Part shown: positions 17,352 through 25,591 of the stretch, piece by piece
How the letters are laid out: the number at the start of each line of letters is the position of its first letter
How positions within the stretch are numbered: position 1 is the first letter of the stretch
From: an uncultured Clostridia bacterium
GTDB lineage: Bacteria; Bacillota; Clostridia; TANB77; CAG-508
Reading direction: 5' to 3'
DNA: 34,959 nucleotides
Assembly: GCA_944386685.1 (NCBI GenBank)
Contig: CALXCA010000020.1
Location: forward strand, 1 to 34,959
Made by a program: the position numbers and the translations under genes
The notes under the pieces: generated by a model
Told to the model about the DNA's origin: nothing
The model's database searches: none
Seen by the model: only the letters and a program-made list of their open reading frames with translations

Positions 17352-18338
17352 ATGAAAACAATTGCAGTTATAGGTAGTGGAAGTTGGGGAGTAGCACTTT
17401 CAATCCACTTGGCAAAATTAGGAAATAAGATAAAATTGTGGTCTTTTGCAGAAGACGAAAGAGATTTAATAAATGGAGAACATAAATGTAAGTTTTTACC
17501 TAATGTAGACTTACCAGATGGAATAGAATGTAGTAATTCATATGAAGAAGTTATTAAAGATTCTGACTTTATAGTACATGTAACACCATCAAAATTTACA
17601 AGAAACATAGTAAAAGAATATAAACAATATGTAACAAATCAACCAATAGTTATTTGTTCAAAAGGATTTGAACAAAGTACATTAATGACACTAGATGAAG
17701 TAATAAAAGAAGAAATTCCAAATGCAAAAATTGCTGTTCTTTCAGGACCAAGTCATGCAGAAGAAGTTTCTATTGCAATACCAACAGTTTTAGTTGTTGC
17801 TTCTGAATATGACTCTATATTAAAAATAGTTCAAGATACTTTTATGTCAGATAAAATGAGAATATATACATCTAGAGATGTAAAAGGTGTTGAACTAGGA
17901 GGAGCTTTAAAAAACATAATTGCATTTTGTGCAGGGGTTGCAGCAGGAATGGGACTTGGAGATAACACATTTGCGGCATTAATTACAAGAGGATTGTCAG
18001 AATTAGCGAGACTAGGAGTTGCACTAGGAGGTCAAAAAGATACATTTTATGGTTTAAGTGGATTGGGAGATTTAATTGTAACATGCTTAAGTGACCACAG
18101 CAGAAATAGAAGAGCAGGAAAATTAATAGGTCAAGGAAAAACTATTGAAGAAACTAGACAAGAAGTTGGAATGACAATTGAAAGTTTAGATAATATTGTT
18201 GTTGCACATGAATTAGGAAAAATACATAATATAGAAATGCCAATAGTTGAAGCTGTTTATGGTATACTTTATAATGGATTAAAACCAGAAGAAGCAGTAA
18301 ATGCTTTAATGAATAGAGCAAAAAAAGATGAAAACTAA
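17352..18338 (+). CDS. gpsA: Glycerol-3-phosphate dehydrogenase [NAD(P)+]
   Basis: GpsA reduces dihydroxyacetone phosphate to sn-glycerol 3-phosphate for lipid synthesis. The 328-aa product has the Rossmann motif IGSGSWGVALSIHLA at 7-21, the substrate lysine region GGALKNIIAFCAGVAAGMG and the GLSGLGDLIVTC motif near 230. The ATG at 17352 is well placed behind AAGGAAGGAATG; an earlier ATG in that SD is out of frame. It completes the der-plsY-gpsA group. Confidence 0.98.
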   Translation: MKTIAVIGSGSWGVALSIHLAKLGNKIKLWSFAEDERDLINGEHKCKFLPNVDLPDGIECSNSYEEVIKDSDFIVHVTPSKFTRNIVKEYKQYVTNQPIVICSKGFEQSTLMTLDEVIKEEIPNAKIAVLSGPSHAEEVSIAIPTVLVVASEYDSILKIVQDTFMSDKMRIYTSRDVKGVELGGALKNIIAFCAGVAAGMGLGDNTFAALITRGLSELARLGVALGGQKDTFYGLSGLGDLIVTCLSDHSRNRRAGKLIGQGKTIEETRQEVGMTIESLDNIVVAHELGKIHNIEMPIVEAVYGILYNGLKPEEAVNALMNRAKKDEN

Positions 18339-18544
18339 TGTAAATATTTAATGGAATAATAAAATTTTAAAATTTGTAAATAATAAGAAAAAATTTAATA
18401 ATATAAAATATGTTTACAAAAAATAAATTATAAAATATTATAAAAGGGGTTAGTTTGAAATAATATTTATACAGTTTTATGTCCCTTTGTGCAAAGAAAA
18501 CCATTTCATAACTATATACCTCAAAGAAAGGAATGAAAATATTT

Positions 18545-19012
18545 ATGGGATTTTTTGATAATTTAGGAAAAAAAGCAAGTGAAGCCTATGGTGCAACAGC
18601 CAAAAAAACAGGAGACTTAGCCAAAGAAGCAAAATTAAGAATGAAGATAAATGAAAATAAGTCTGATATAAATGAATTATATACAGAAATAGGAAAAAAA
18701 GTATATGAAAAATATGTTAGTGAAGAAACTTTTAATATGAGATATGTAGAAGAAGAATGTTCTAAAATAGATATTTTATCAAGTGAAATAGAATCTTGCT
18801 TGACTTCTATATTAGAACTAAAGAATAGAAAACAATGTCCAAAATGTTTTGCGGAAATTGATGCAAATGCTACATTTTGCCCAAAATGTGGTGCAAAGCA
18901 AGATGATGTTGAAGCAAAAGAAGTAGAAATTGTAGATAATCAAGAAAATAATTCTGCTGAACAACATACCTCATCAGAAAATTCTAATGTGAATCAAGAA
19001 AATAATAATTAA
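18545..19012 (+). CDS. Zinc-ribbon domain protein
   Basis: The 155-aa protein begins MGFFDNLGKKASEAYGATAKK, continues as a charged helical region predicted to be a coiled coil (about 20-95), and then has a zinc ribbon at C98, C101, C112 and C115 (CPKC and CPKCG), followed by an acidic N/E/Q-rich disordered tail. Similar small proteins are widespread in Clostridia and have no known function. An in-frame ATG at 18533 exists, but AGAAAGGA directly before it is better spaced for the ATG at 18545. An unusual leader hairpin (443-448 with 483-488 of the 18-kb block) lies upstream. Confidence 0.8.
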   Translation: MGFFDNLGKKASEAYGATAKKTGDLAKEAKLRMKINENKSDINELYTEIGKKVYEKYVSEETFNMRYVEEECSKIDILSSEIESCLTSILELKNRKQCPKCFAEIDANATFCPKCGAKQDDVEAKEVEIVDNQENNSAEQHTSSENSNVNQENNN

Positions 19013-19033
19013 ATTTGATAAAGGAAGTTCTAA

Positions 19034-19167
19034 TTCAGTAGGAAATTTTGATATATTAATAATAAATAAATTTTGAATACAATTGGAGGAATTTTAAAAA
19101 TTCTTATATTTCCGCATTGAGTCAAAAAAATTTATTTATTATTAATATATCAAAATTTCCTACTGAA
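19034..19167. repeat. Element with perfect 40-bp inverted repeats
   Basis: Bases 19034-19073 are the exact reverse complement of 19128-19167, with a 54-bp spacer. A second copy of one arm and part of the spacer is at 21-77, in opposite orientation. No frame is open across it. It fills the gap between the zinc-ribbon gene and dtd, ending 26 bp before the dtd start. A small non-autonomous mobile element (MITE) is the most likely reading. Confidence 0.85.
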
Positions 19168-19193
19168 CTGGAATTAAAGGTAAATTAATAAAA

Positions 19194-19631
19194 ATGAGAC
19201 TAGTAGTACAAAGAGTAAAAAAAGCAAGTGTAGAAGTAGATAAAAAAATAGTGGGAAAAATAGATAATGGATTTTTAGTTTTAATAGGAATAAAAAAAGG
19301 TGATACAAAAGAACAAGCAGATTATTTAGTAAAAAGGTTATGTAATTTAAGAATTTTTACAGATGAAAATGATAAAATGAATTTAAGTTTAAAAGATGTA
19401 AATGGAAAATTACTAATAGTATCTCAATTTACTTTATATGGAGATTGTACACAAGGAAATAGACCATCTTTTATTGAAGCAGAAAGACCAGAAGAAGCAA
19501 TTCCATTATATGAATATTTTTGTGAACAATGCAAATTAAACAATATAGAAGTTCAAAAAGGGATATTTGGTGCAGATATGAAAGTTGAATTACTTAATGA
19601 TGGTCCTGTTACTATTCTTCTAGAAAAATAG
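19194..19631 (+). CDS. dtd: D-aminoacyl-tRNA deacylase
   Basis: Dtd hydrolyses D-amino acids (and glycine from tRNA-Ala) wrongly attached to tRNA. The 145-aa product has the family length and both active-site motifs, SQFTLYGDCTQGNRPSF near 77-93 and NDGPVTILLEK at the end. The SD is weak (AAAGG, about 13 bp upstream) and the inverted-repeat element ends just before it, so the element may affect its expression. Confidence 0.97.
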   Translation: MRLVVQRVKKASVEVDKKIVGKIDNGFLVLIGIKKGDTKEQADYLVKRLCNLRIFTDENDKMNLSLKDVNGKLLIVSQFTLYGDCTQGNRPSFIEAERPEEAIPLYEYFCEQCKLNNIEVQKGIFGADMKVELLNDGPVTILLEK

Positions 19632-19665
19632 AGAAATATTTCATTTAAGACCATTATTAAGTAAC

Positions 19666-19695
19666 AATTTATAAATAAATATTTATAAATTTTTT
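19666..19695 (+). terminator. Terminator after dtd
   Basis: AATTTATAAAT at 19666-19676 pairs perfectly with 19681-19691 around AAAT, and the T-run continues to 19695. The stem is all A/T but the shape is right for an intrinsic terminator 34 bp after the dtd stop. Confidence 0.65.
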
Positions 19696-19791
19696 GAATT
19701 TGGTAAATAATATTGATAAAATCTATTATATCAAAAGAAAAATACAACTAGATAATTTAAAACTAATATTGTAAGAAAAGGAGGTCTTTCT

Positions 19792-20850
19792 ATGGAAAGA
19801 AAAGTGAAAGTTGTGCAATATGGAGTTGGCAAAATGAGTTTATACACAATGAGATATGTGTATGAAAAAGACGGAGAAATAGTAGGTGCAGTAGATATTA
19901 ATCCTAATGTTATAGGAAAAGATATTGGAGAAATATTAGGAACAGAAAATAAAGGTGTAAAAGTTGTAAGTTCAGAAAATGCAAGACAGATGTTAGAAGA
20001 GACTAAACCAGATATTGTTATAGTTACAACAATGAGTTTAATAAAAGATGTAGAAGAAGCATTAATGCTATGTGCTGAACTTGGAATTAATGCAATAACA
20101 ACATGTGAAGAAGCTTTTTATCCTATAAATTCAAATCCCAATATAACAAAAAAATTAGATGAAATTGCAAAAAAGAATAATTGTACAATTACAGGAAGCG
20201 GATATCAAGATATATATTGGGGACAATTAATATCATCTATAGCAGGTTCAACACAAAAAATTACAAAAATAAAAGGAAGTTCAAGTTATAATGTAGAAGA
20301 ATATGGAATTGCATTAGCTAAAGCCCATGGAGCTGGTTTAACACTTGAACAATTTGATAAAGAAATAGCTTCTGTAGATAGAATGAGTGATGAAAAAAGA
20401 AGAAAAATTATTGAAAGTGGAGAATATTCGCCATCATATATGTGGAATGTAAATGGATGGCTATGTGAAAAATTAGGATTAACAGTAAAATCACAAACAC
20501 AAAAATGTGTACCACAAACATATAAAGAAGATTTATTCTCTTCAACATTAAATATGACAGTAAAAGCAGGAGATGCAACAGGAATGAGTGCAGTTGTTAC
20601 AACAGAAACAGAAGAAGGAATAACAATTGAAAGCGAATGTATAGGAAAAGTATATGCACCAGATGAATTTGATAGAAACGAATGGACTATTTATGGAGAG
20701 CCAAATACAACAATAGTTGTAGAAAAGCCTGCAACAGTTGAACTTACATGTGCTTCTGTAGTAAATAGAATACCAGATGTTATAAACTCAAAGCCAGGAT
20801 ATGTTCCAACATGTGAATTTGGTGAATTAAATTATAAATTAAAAATTTAG
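19792..20850 (+). CDS. 2,4-diaminopentanoate dehydrogenase-like oxidoreductase
   Basis: The 352-aa product resembles the NAD(P)-dependent 2,4-diaminopentanoate dehydrogenase family (Ord of ornithine fermentation), which is related to dihydrodipicolinate reductase. Residues 1-120 form a Rossmann domain (VVQYGVGKMSLYTMRYV; VGAVDINPNVIGKDIGE; PDIVIVTTMS). The central part has GSGYQDIYWGQLISSIAGS and the C-terminal domain a mixed beta pattern. No other ornithine-degradation gene is near, so the substrate is uncertain. Its own SD (AAGGAGGT) and the flanking terminators suggest a single-gene unit. Confidence 0.75.
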   Translation: MERKVKVVQYGVGKMSLYTMRYVYEKDGEIVGAVDINPNVIGKDIGEILGTENKGVKVVSSENARQMLEETKPDIVIVTTMSLIKDVEEALMLCAELGINAITTCEEAFYPINSNPNITKKLDEIAKKNNCTITGSGYQDIYWGQLISSIAGSTQKITKIKGSSSYNVEEYGIALAKAHGAGLTLEQFDKEIASVDRMSDEKRRKIIESGEYSPSYMWNVNGWLCEKLGLTVKSQTQKCVPQTYKEDLFSSTLNMTVKAGDATGMSAVVTTETEEGITIESECIGKVYAPDEFDRNEWTIYGEPNTTIVVEKPATVELTCASVVNRIPDVINSKPGYVPTCEFGELNYKLKI

Positions 20851-20951
20851 TAAAAATAGTGCCGGTTCTCTTTTTTTCTTTTTTGGTAAAAATAGTGCCG
20901 GTTCTCTTTTTTTCCTTTTTAGGAAAAAAAGAGAACCGGCACTATTTTTAC
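20850..20951. repeat. 31-bp hairpin with a duplicated left arm
   Basis: Bases 20886-20916 are the exact reverse complement of 20921-20951, a 31-bp stem with a TTTT loop. The left arm is repeated once more just upstream, at 20850-20878, beginning inside the stop codon of the preceding gene. The core is GTGCCGGTTCTCTTTTTTT, GC-rich among AT-rich DNA. It can act as a terminator in both directions. The duplicated arm would allow two alternative hairpins and suggests recent slippage or insertion. Confidence 0.85.
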
Positions 20952-21012
20952 TGAATATAATAATATAAAGAGGAATTATTAATAAATTAAAACCTCAAGA
21001 AAGGAAGAGAAA

Positions 21013-21957
21013 ATGAATTATAAATATTATACTTCAAATAATAATGGGCAAGATGATTATGGATTAAAATACATAGATGAACAAGGATGTGGAATGATAT
21101 GTAAAGATTATAAAATAGAATTTCCACCACAGCATCAAGATGTTCAACCAGGAATGGAATATTTAATGAAACCAAGACCTATATTTAATAATCCATATTA
21201 TAGACCAGCAGGAAAACTAATTGGAAAAGTTGCAATAATAACAGGAGGAGATTCTGGAATAGGTAGAGCTGTTGCAGTTGGTTTTGCAAAAGAAGGTGCA
21301 ACAATTGTAATTGCATATTATAATGAAGACAAAGATGCAGAAGAAACTAAAAATTTTATTGAAAGATTAGGGGGAACATGTATACTACTATCAGGAGATA
21401 TAAAAGATACAGAATTTTGTGATAAGATTGTTGAAGAAACATTAAATAATTTTGGAAGAATAGATATTTTAGTAAATAATGCAGGAGTTCAATATCAACA
21501 AAAAAGTTTATTAGATATTACTGATGAACAATTTGATAAAACAATGAAAACAAATATTTATTCAATGTTTTATCTAACAAAAAGAGCATTAAAACATTTA
21601 CAGCCAGGAGCAAGCATAATAAATGTTACATCAATAACGACTTTTAAAGGAGAACCTGAACTTATAGACTATGTAACAAGTAAAGGAGCAATAGTAGGAT
21701 TTACAAGATCACTTGCAACAAATTTGGCAGATAAAAATATTAGAGTAAATGCAGTAGCGCCAGGTGTGTTCTGGACACCAATACAGCCATCTTGTTGGGA
21801 AGCAGAAAAAATTCCAACATTAGGCTCTGATGCTCCAATGGGAAGAGCAGGTCATCCATATGAAATTGCACCATTATTTATATATTTAGCAAGTTCAGAC
21901 TCTTCATATGTTACAGGTCAAGTTATTCATGTAAATGGTGGAGAATATAAAGGATAG
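21013..21957 (+). CDS. SDR family oxidoreductase (YhdF/Gsp39-like)
   Basis: A short-chain dehydrogenase of the group with an extended N-terminus, often annotated as glucose or general stress dehydrogenases. In the 314-aa product residues 37-55 carry the PPQHQDVQPGMEYLMKPRP segment typical of that group. The cofactor motif TGGDSGIG is at 77-84, NNAG at 155-158, and the catalytic set is S207, Y220 and K224 (YVTSK). The end YVTGQVIHVNGGEYKG is typical. The substrate is not determinable. It is probably monocistronic, with repeats on both sides. Confidence 0.92.
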   Translation: MNYKYYTSNNNGQDDYGLKYIDEQGCGMICKDYKIEFPPQHQDVQPGMEYLMKPRPIFNNPYYRPAGKLIGKVAIITGGDSGIGRAVAVGFAKEGATIVIAYYNEDKDAEETKNFIERLGGTCILLSGDIKDTEFCDKIVEETLNNFGRIDILVNNAGVQYQQKSLLDITDEQFDKTMKTNIYSMFYLTKRALKHLQPGASIINVTSITTFKGEPELIDYVTSKGAIVGFTRSLATNLADKNIRVNAVAPGVFWTPIQPSCWEAEKIPTLGSDAPMGRAGHPYEIAPLFIYLASSDSSYVTGQVIHVNGGEYKG

Positions 21958-21965
21958 ATATTTGT

Positions 21966-22037
21966 TATTGGGGTCGGTCCCTCTTTTGACTGGTGTCGGT
22001 CCCTTTTTATTATTGTGATTGGTCCACTTTTTGTGCT
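21966..22037 (+). repeat. Three degenerate GGTCGGTCCCTTTT repeats
   Basis: Three direct repeats of about 22-24 bp follow the SDR gene: TATTGGGGTCGGTCCCTCTT, then GACTGGTGTCGGTCCCTTTT, then TATTGTGATTGGTCCACTTT. Each ends in a T-run. They resemble half hairpins of the kind seen at 20850, with GGTCC in the centre, and together may serve as a weak terminator. Their origin is unknown. Confidence 0.7.
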
Positions 22038-22072
22038 GAGATATAAAAATATCGAAAAACAATAAAAAAGTA

Positions 22073-22101
22073 TTGACAAATAATAAAATATAGTATATAT
22101 T
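22073..22101 (+). promoter_or_regulatory. Promoter of the DUF2975/HTH genes
   Basis: TTGACA at 22073-22078, a 17-bp spacer and TATATT at 22096-22101. Transcription would begin near 22108, right at an in-frame ATG without SD, which argues for translation from 22129. Confidence 0.7.
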
Positions 22102-22128
22102 TGTGCTATGAAAGGAAAGGGATTAAAA

Positions 22129-22644
22129 ATGAAAATTTTAGGAGAAAAAAGTTTATCATCAAAAGTAATAGCAGGATTAAACATACTTTTTATATTAATA
22201 AGTATTATAGACTTATTTGTATTAACACTAATAGCAAAATCAGCCAAAAACATTATCACAAATATAAATATACAAAATAGTATATTTGATTTATTGTTAT
22301 TTGTAATGATTATAATTACAGGATTAATAGCACTTTTTATAATATATCAATTTATAAAAATATTCAAAAATTTAAAAAATAATATATTATTTAGTATAAA
22401 TAATTCTAAAAGCTTAAATATAATAAGCAACAGTTGTTTTATTATAAGTGTAATATATCTAATAATCTCAATACTAATAATAGCAATAGCAAAAAATTTA
22501 ATAGATGAATTTATTTACTATATATTAGCATTCTCAATAATGTTAATGATTATTTTTGTTGTATCTGGTATAGGAATAAAAATACTTAATGAAATATACA
22601 AAAAAGCAATTGAATATAAAGAAGAAAATGAATTAACAATATAG
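22129..22644 (+). CDS. DUF2975-type membrane protein
   Basis: The 171-aa product has four hydrophobic segments (about 14-36, 50-75, 97-122 and 128-150) and short charged ends, as in DUF2975 (YoaS-like) proteins. Function is unknown. In Bacillota these are usually paired with a small Cro/C1-type regulator, and exactly such a gene follows. The ATG at 22129 is chosen because GGAAAGGG stands before it, while the earlier in-frame ATG at 22108 coincides with the expected transcript start. Confidence 0.7.
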   Translation: MKILGEKSLSSKVIAGLNILFILISIIDLFVLTLIAKSAKNIITNINIQNSIFDLLLFVMIIITGLIALFIIYQFIKIFKNLKNNILFSINNSKSLNIISNSCFIISVIYLIISILIIAIAKNLIDEFIYYILAFSIMLMIIFVVSGIGIKILNEIYKKAIEYKEENELTI

Positions 22645-22663
22645 ATTTCTGAAAAGGTAATTA

Positions 22664-22780
22664 ATTTGAAAGAAAACTTTTCATTACAATTTTGTCTTTA
22701 AGCGAAGCGAGAAATTATTAAGATTTAAATTGAAAGAAAATCTTTCATTATTATGTGTGTTTTCAAGCGAAAATAGAGAA
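22664..22780 (+). repeat. Two tandem hairpin repeats before the HTH gene
   Basis: Two related units of about 50 bp lie at 22664-22712 and 22727-22780. Each starts with a TTGAAAGAAAA(T/C)(C/T)TTTCATTA hairpin and ends with an AAGCGAA block. They occupy most of the 159-bp gap in front of the regulator gene. They could form RNA hairpins or be binding sites for the encoded HTH protein; the sequence cannot separate these. Confidence 0.5.
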
Positions 22781-22803
22781 GCTAGAAAGGAATGAAATTT
22801 AAA

Positions 22804-23022
22804 ATGATAATAGTAAATTTAGATGTAATGATGGCAAAAAGAAAAATATCATCTGGAGAACTTGCAGAAAAAGTAGGAATAACACCAGCAAATTTATCAA
22901 TTTTAAAAACTAATAAAGCAAAAGCTATAAGGTTTTCAACTTTAGAGAAATTATGTGACATCCTAGATTGTAAACCAGGAGACATATTAGATTATGATAA
23001 AAACACGGAGGAAAAAATTTGA
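22804..23022 (+). CDS. Cro/C1-type HTH regulator (YozG-like)
   Basis: The 72-aa protein is a single helix-turn-helix domain: MIIVNLDVMMAKRKISSGELAEKVGITPANLSILKTNKAKAIRFSTLEKLCDILDCKPGDILDY. This matches the small XRE group that partners DUF2975 genes. AGAAAGGAATGA precedes it; an in-frame ATG at 22792 lies too near that SD, so the ATG at 22804 is preferred. The stop overlaps the TTG of the next gene (TTGA), indicating coupling. Confidence 0.85.
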   Translation: MIIVNLDVMMAKRKISSGELAEKVGITPANLSILKTNKAKAIRFSTLEKLCDILDCKPGDILDYDKNTEEKI

Positions 23023-23870
23023 AAAGATTAGTAATTTATATATTTTTATTAATACTAACATTTTATAGTATTTATTTATTATTCAAAATAGAAATGAAAA
23101 ACGAAAAAAACGAAATTAATACAATAGGAAAAATAAACAATGAAGAAATGCTTCCAATACCTACAAGGATAATATATAAAAATAAAAAAGAAAAATATAT
23201 AATAATCGATGAGGAAGAAGTAGAATTTCAAAAAATATTTAATGAATTATACCGTAGAATTAATAATGCAATTCAAGGAAAAACGTATTCAGAAGATGAA
23301 ATAGAAAAAATGCAAGAAGAAGGATGTTTTATAGAATTTGATTATAATAGAATTAGTAAAAATTATGTGTTTTTTCTAGAAAATTCAGAAGTTGGTGTTA
23401 TCAAGAGAACATCTGATGGTGGACAAGTAATTGTTAGTAATTTAGACGATAAAGAAAACTTAATTAATAAAATGGAAATATGGACTGAAGATTGTCACGA
23501 ATATGACTTTAAAAAAGAAAAAAATTATACTTTTTCAAATATATTAAATAATATTCCTCTAAATTTAGAAGTAAAAGAAGTAAAACCAGAAATTTATCAA
23601 ATGATGTTGACAAATTATGGCAAAGGAGATTTTAAAAATATTTGCAAGAGCTTAGGAATTGAAACAACAAATGATTTACTCAACTTTAATTTGAATAAAG
23701 AAACAATAATTATAACATTATCAAAATATGAAATTCAAAATGTAAAACAAAATATAGGAAATATCAAATATACATTTGGAAATTATCAAGACAAATATTC
23801 TATAAATATTTTAATAGTAAGCAAAATAGTAAACACAAATTGTATATATTATAATATTAACAATTTATAG
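23019..23870 (+). CDS. Membrane-anchored protein of unknown function
   Basis: I do not recognise this 283-aa protein. Residues 4-22 form a hydrophobic segment (LVIYIFLLILTFYSIYLLF) and the rest is hydrophilic and probably extracellular. It has few cysteines and a mixed alpha/beta composition. The start is TTG, chosen for the CGGAGGA SD inside the HTH gene and the TTGA overlap with its stop. This tight coupling suggests a link with the regulator upstream, but no role can be inferred. Confidence 0.7.
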   Translation: MKRLVIYIFLLILTFYSIYLLFKIEMKNEKNEINTIGKINNEEMLPIPTRIIYKNKKEKYIIIDEEEVEFQKIFNELYRRINNAIQGKTYSEDEIEKMQEEGCFIEFDYNRISKNYVFFLENSEVGVIKRTSDGGQVIVSNLDDKENLINKMEIWTEDCHEYDFKKEKNYTFSNILNNIPLNLEVKEVKPEIYQMMLTNYGKGDFKNICKSLGIETTNDLLNFNLNKETIIITLSKYEIQNVKQNIGNIKYTFGNYQDKYSINILIVSKIVNTNCIYYNINNL

Positions 23871-23898
23871 TAAAAAAATAATTATAATAGGAGAAAAA

Positions 23899-25011
23899 AT
23901 GATAGTATTATACATAGGATTAGCATTTTTATTTTTAATAGTACCACTAATTTTAACATTAATAAATATTAAAAATTTATTCAAAAAAAAGAAAATAAAA
24001 GAAAATTTAATAGATATATTAATATTTTTATTAGGAATACCATTTACAATACTGTTATACTGGGTAAGTGAATTTGACAAAGATTATACAGAAGCACTAA
24101 GATTAGGTGGAGGAGAATTAGGATTACACAGTCCAATTGCTTCTTGGAGTATGCCAACAGTGTTAACAATTTTTGGATTAGGAATAATCTCTTATATATT
24201 AATAAGAATAAGAAAATTAAAACTACCACCAGTAATTGTAGTAAGTTCAATGTCTGGAATTTTTATATGTTCTATTTATATGATTATTTGGATAATACAA
24301 ATAAGTAATAATATGGATAAATATATTTTTGGATTACCATATTTAACTTTATTTCCAATAAATTATATTTTATGTAGTATAAGAGCAGAAATTGAAATCA
24401 TGAGAAAATATAAACAAGAAAATTTAGAAAGAAAAAAATATGAAAATAAATTTTTGAATTTCTGCAATAAATTAATTTATAATATAGATAATTGGCCAAT
24501 ACTTGCAATTGTTTTTTCGCTTCCTCTTATTATAATTCTTATAAGTATATTAATGATTTTTGGACAAAGACCAGATGAAGCAATAAAAGCATTTTTAGAA
24601 ACTAGTGATTGGACATTGTCAACCAAAATATCTCCACCACCAATAACGTATGATGGACATTATTTATGCACAGTATCTTTAAGAGGTCATAAAAATATAG
24701 TAAAACCAATACGTATGGGAATAAGACATGGAGAAAGAATTGTAGTTAATAGACAATTATGTATTGCAAATGCTTTTGAAGATTTAATTAAAGAAAAAAT
24801 GCCAAGATTTCATCATTTAATAAGATATATTTATGATAAATATGGATATCCATTATCAAAACATATAAATACTAGTATACAGGCAGATATTACATATTTT
24901 ATAATGAAACCATTAGAGTGGATTTTTTTGATTGTTTTATATACATTTGATGTAAAACCAGAAAATAGAATAGCAACACAATATATAGGTAATAAAAATG
25001 TTAAAATATAA
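23899..25011 (+). CDS. DUF6688-like membrane protein
   Basis: The 370-aa product has hydrophobic segments at about 2-22, 38-55, 85-105, 118-138 and 200-222. A well-conserved C-terminal domain follows, with FGQRPDEAIKAFLETSDWTLS, DGHYLCTVSLRGHKNIVKP, NRQLCIANAFEDLIKEKMPRFH and MKPLEWIFLIVLYTFDVKPENRIATQY. I recall this pattern from the DUF6688 family, whose function is unknown. It stands 28 bp behind the preceding unknown gene with a TAGGAGAA SD, so they are probably one operon. Confidence 0.7.
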   Translation: MIVLYIGLAFLFLIVPLILTLINIKNLFKKKKIKENLIDILIFLLGIPFTILLYWVSEFDKDYTEALRLGGGELGLHSPIASWSMPTVLTIFGLGIISYILIRIRKLKLPPVIVVSSMSGIFICSIYMIIWIIQISNNMDKYIFGLPYLTLFPINYILCSIRAEIEIMRKYKQENLERKKYENKFLNFCNKLIYNIDNWPILAIVFSLPLIIILISILMIFGQRPDEAIKAFLETSDWTLSTKISPPPITYDGHYLCTVSLRGHKNIVKPIRMGIRHGERIVVNRQLCIANAFEDLIKEKMPRFHHLIRYIYDKYGYPLSKHINTSIQADITYFIMKPLEWIFLIVLYTFDVKPENRIATQYIGNKNVKI

Positions 25012-25251
25012 AAAACGGGTTTAATTTGAAAGAATTTAACATTTATAACATCTATAATAACTTTCAATTTAATGTTGTATTGGAGCATAAAAAATAATAC
25101 AATTGAAGCAGAATATCCAGAAGTTTCTGAATTTGATTCATATAGTAACTAAAATTATAAAAAATTAATAAGAATATGTTGAAAAAAAGAATATTTTTTG
25201 CTACTATAAATATATAAATTATTTTTATTGATAAAAAAGGGGGAGTAAGTT

Positions 25252-25572
25252 ATGAAAAAAGTTTGGAAAGTTATTGGAATAATAATTTTAGCTATAGTAA
25301 TTATATATAGCATATTTATCACAATAGAAGTAGTAAGATTTAATAATATTGTAGGATGTAAACCTTTAATTATTTTAAAAGATACAAGCCCAGATTTTAC
25401 AAAAGAAATAGTTACAGGGTTATCAGAAGAAAAATATACTAGTTTAGGATTTACTGTTGAATATCAAACAAATATAATAAGAGAAGAAAATAGTGATAAT
25501 ATACAAATTGCTATAATGGGAGGAGAATTTAAATTATTTGACAAAATTATTTTGTCAGCATATGTATTTTAA
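25252..25572 (+). CDS. Small membrane-anchored protein
   Basis: The 106-aa product starts MKKVWKVIGIIILAIVIIYSIFITIEVV, a single N-terminal membrane anchor or uncleaved signal (about 6-28). A short exported domain of about 75 residues with one cysteine follows. I do not recognise a family. AAAAGGGGGAG is a strong SD. The 240-bp gap before it contains a hairpin at 25026-25067 and only very short frames, possibly remains of another small gene. Confidence 0.65.
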   Translation: MKKVWKVIGIIILAIVIIYSIFITIEVVRFNNIVGCKPLIILKDTSPDFTKEIVTGLSEEKYTSLGFTVEYQTNIIREENSDNIQIAIMGGEFKLFDKIILSAYVF

Positions 25573-25591
25573 TATAAAAGAGGAATTAAAA

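Noticed and set aside
19792..20850. Naming the gene ord with a role in ornithine fermentation
   Set aside because: The family resemblance is good, but no orr, oraE/oraS or ortA/ortB genes are near, so the pathway cannot be assigned.
25072..25152. Short gene or remnant before the 25252 gene
   Set aside because: Only 26 codons from an ATG without SD. Neighbouring frames are broken, so at most it is a decayed fragment.
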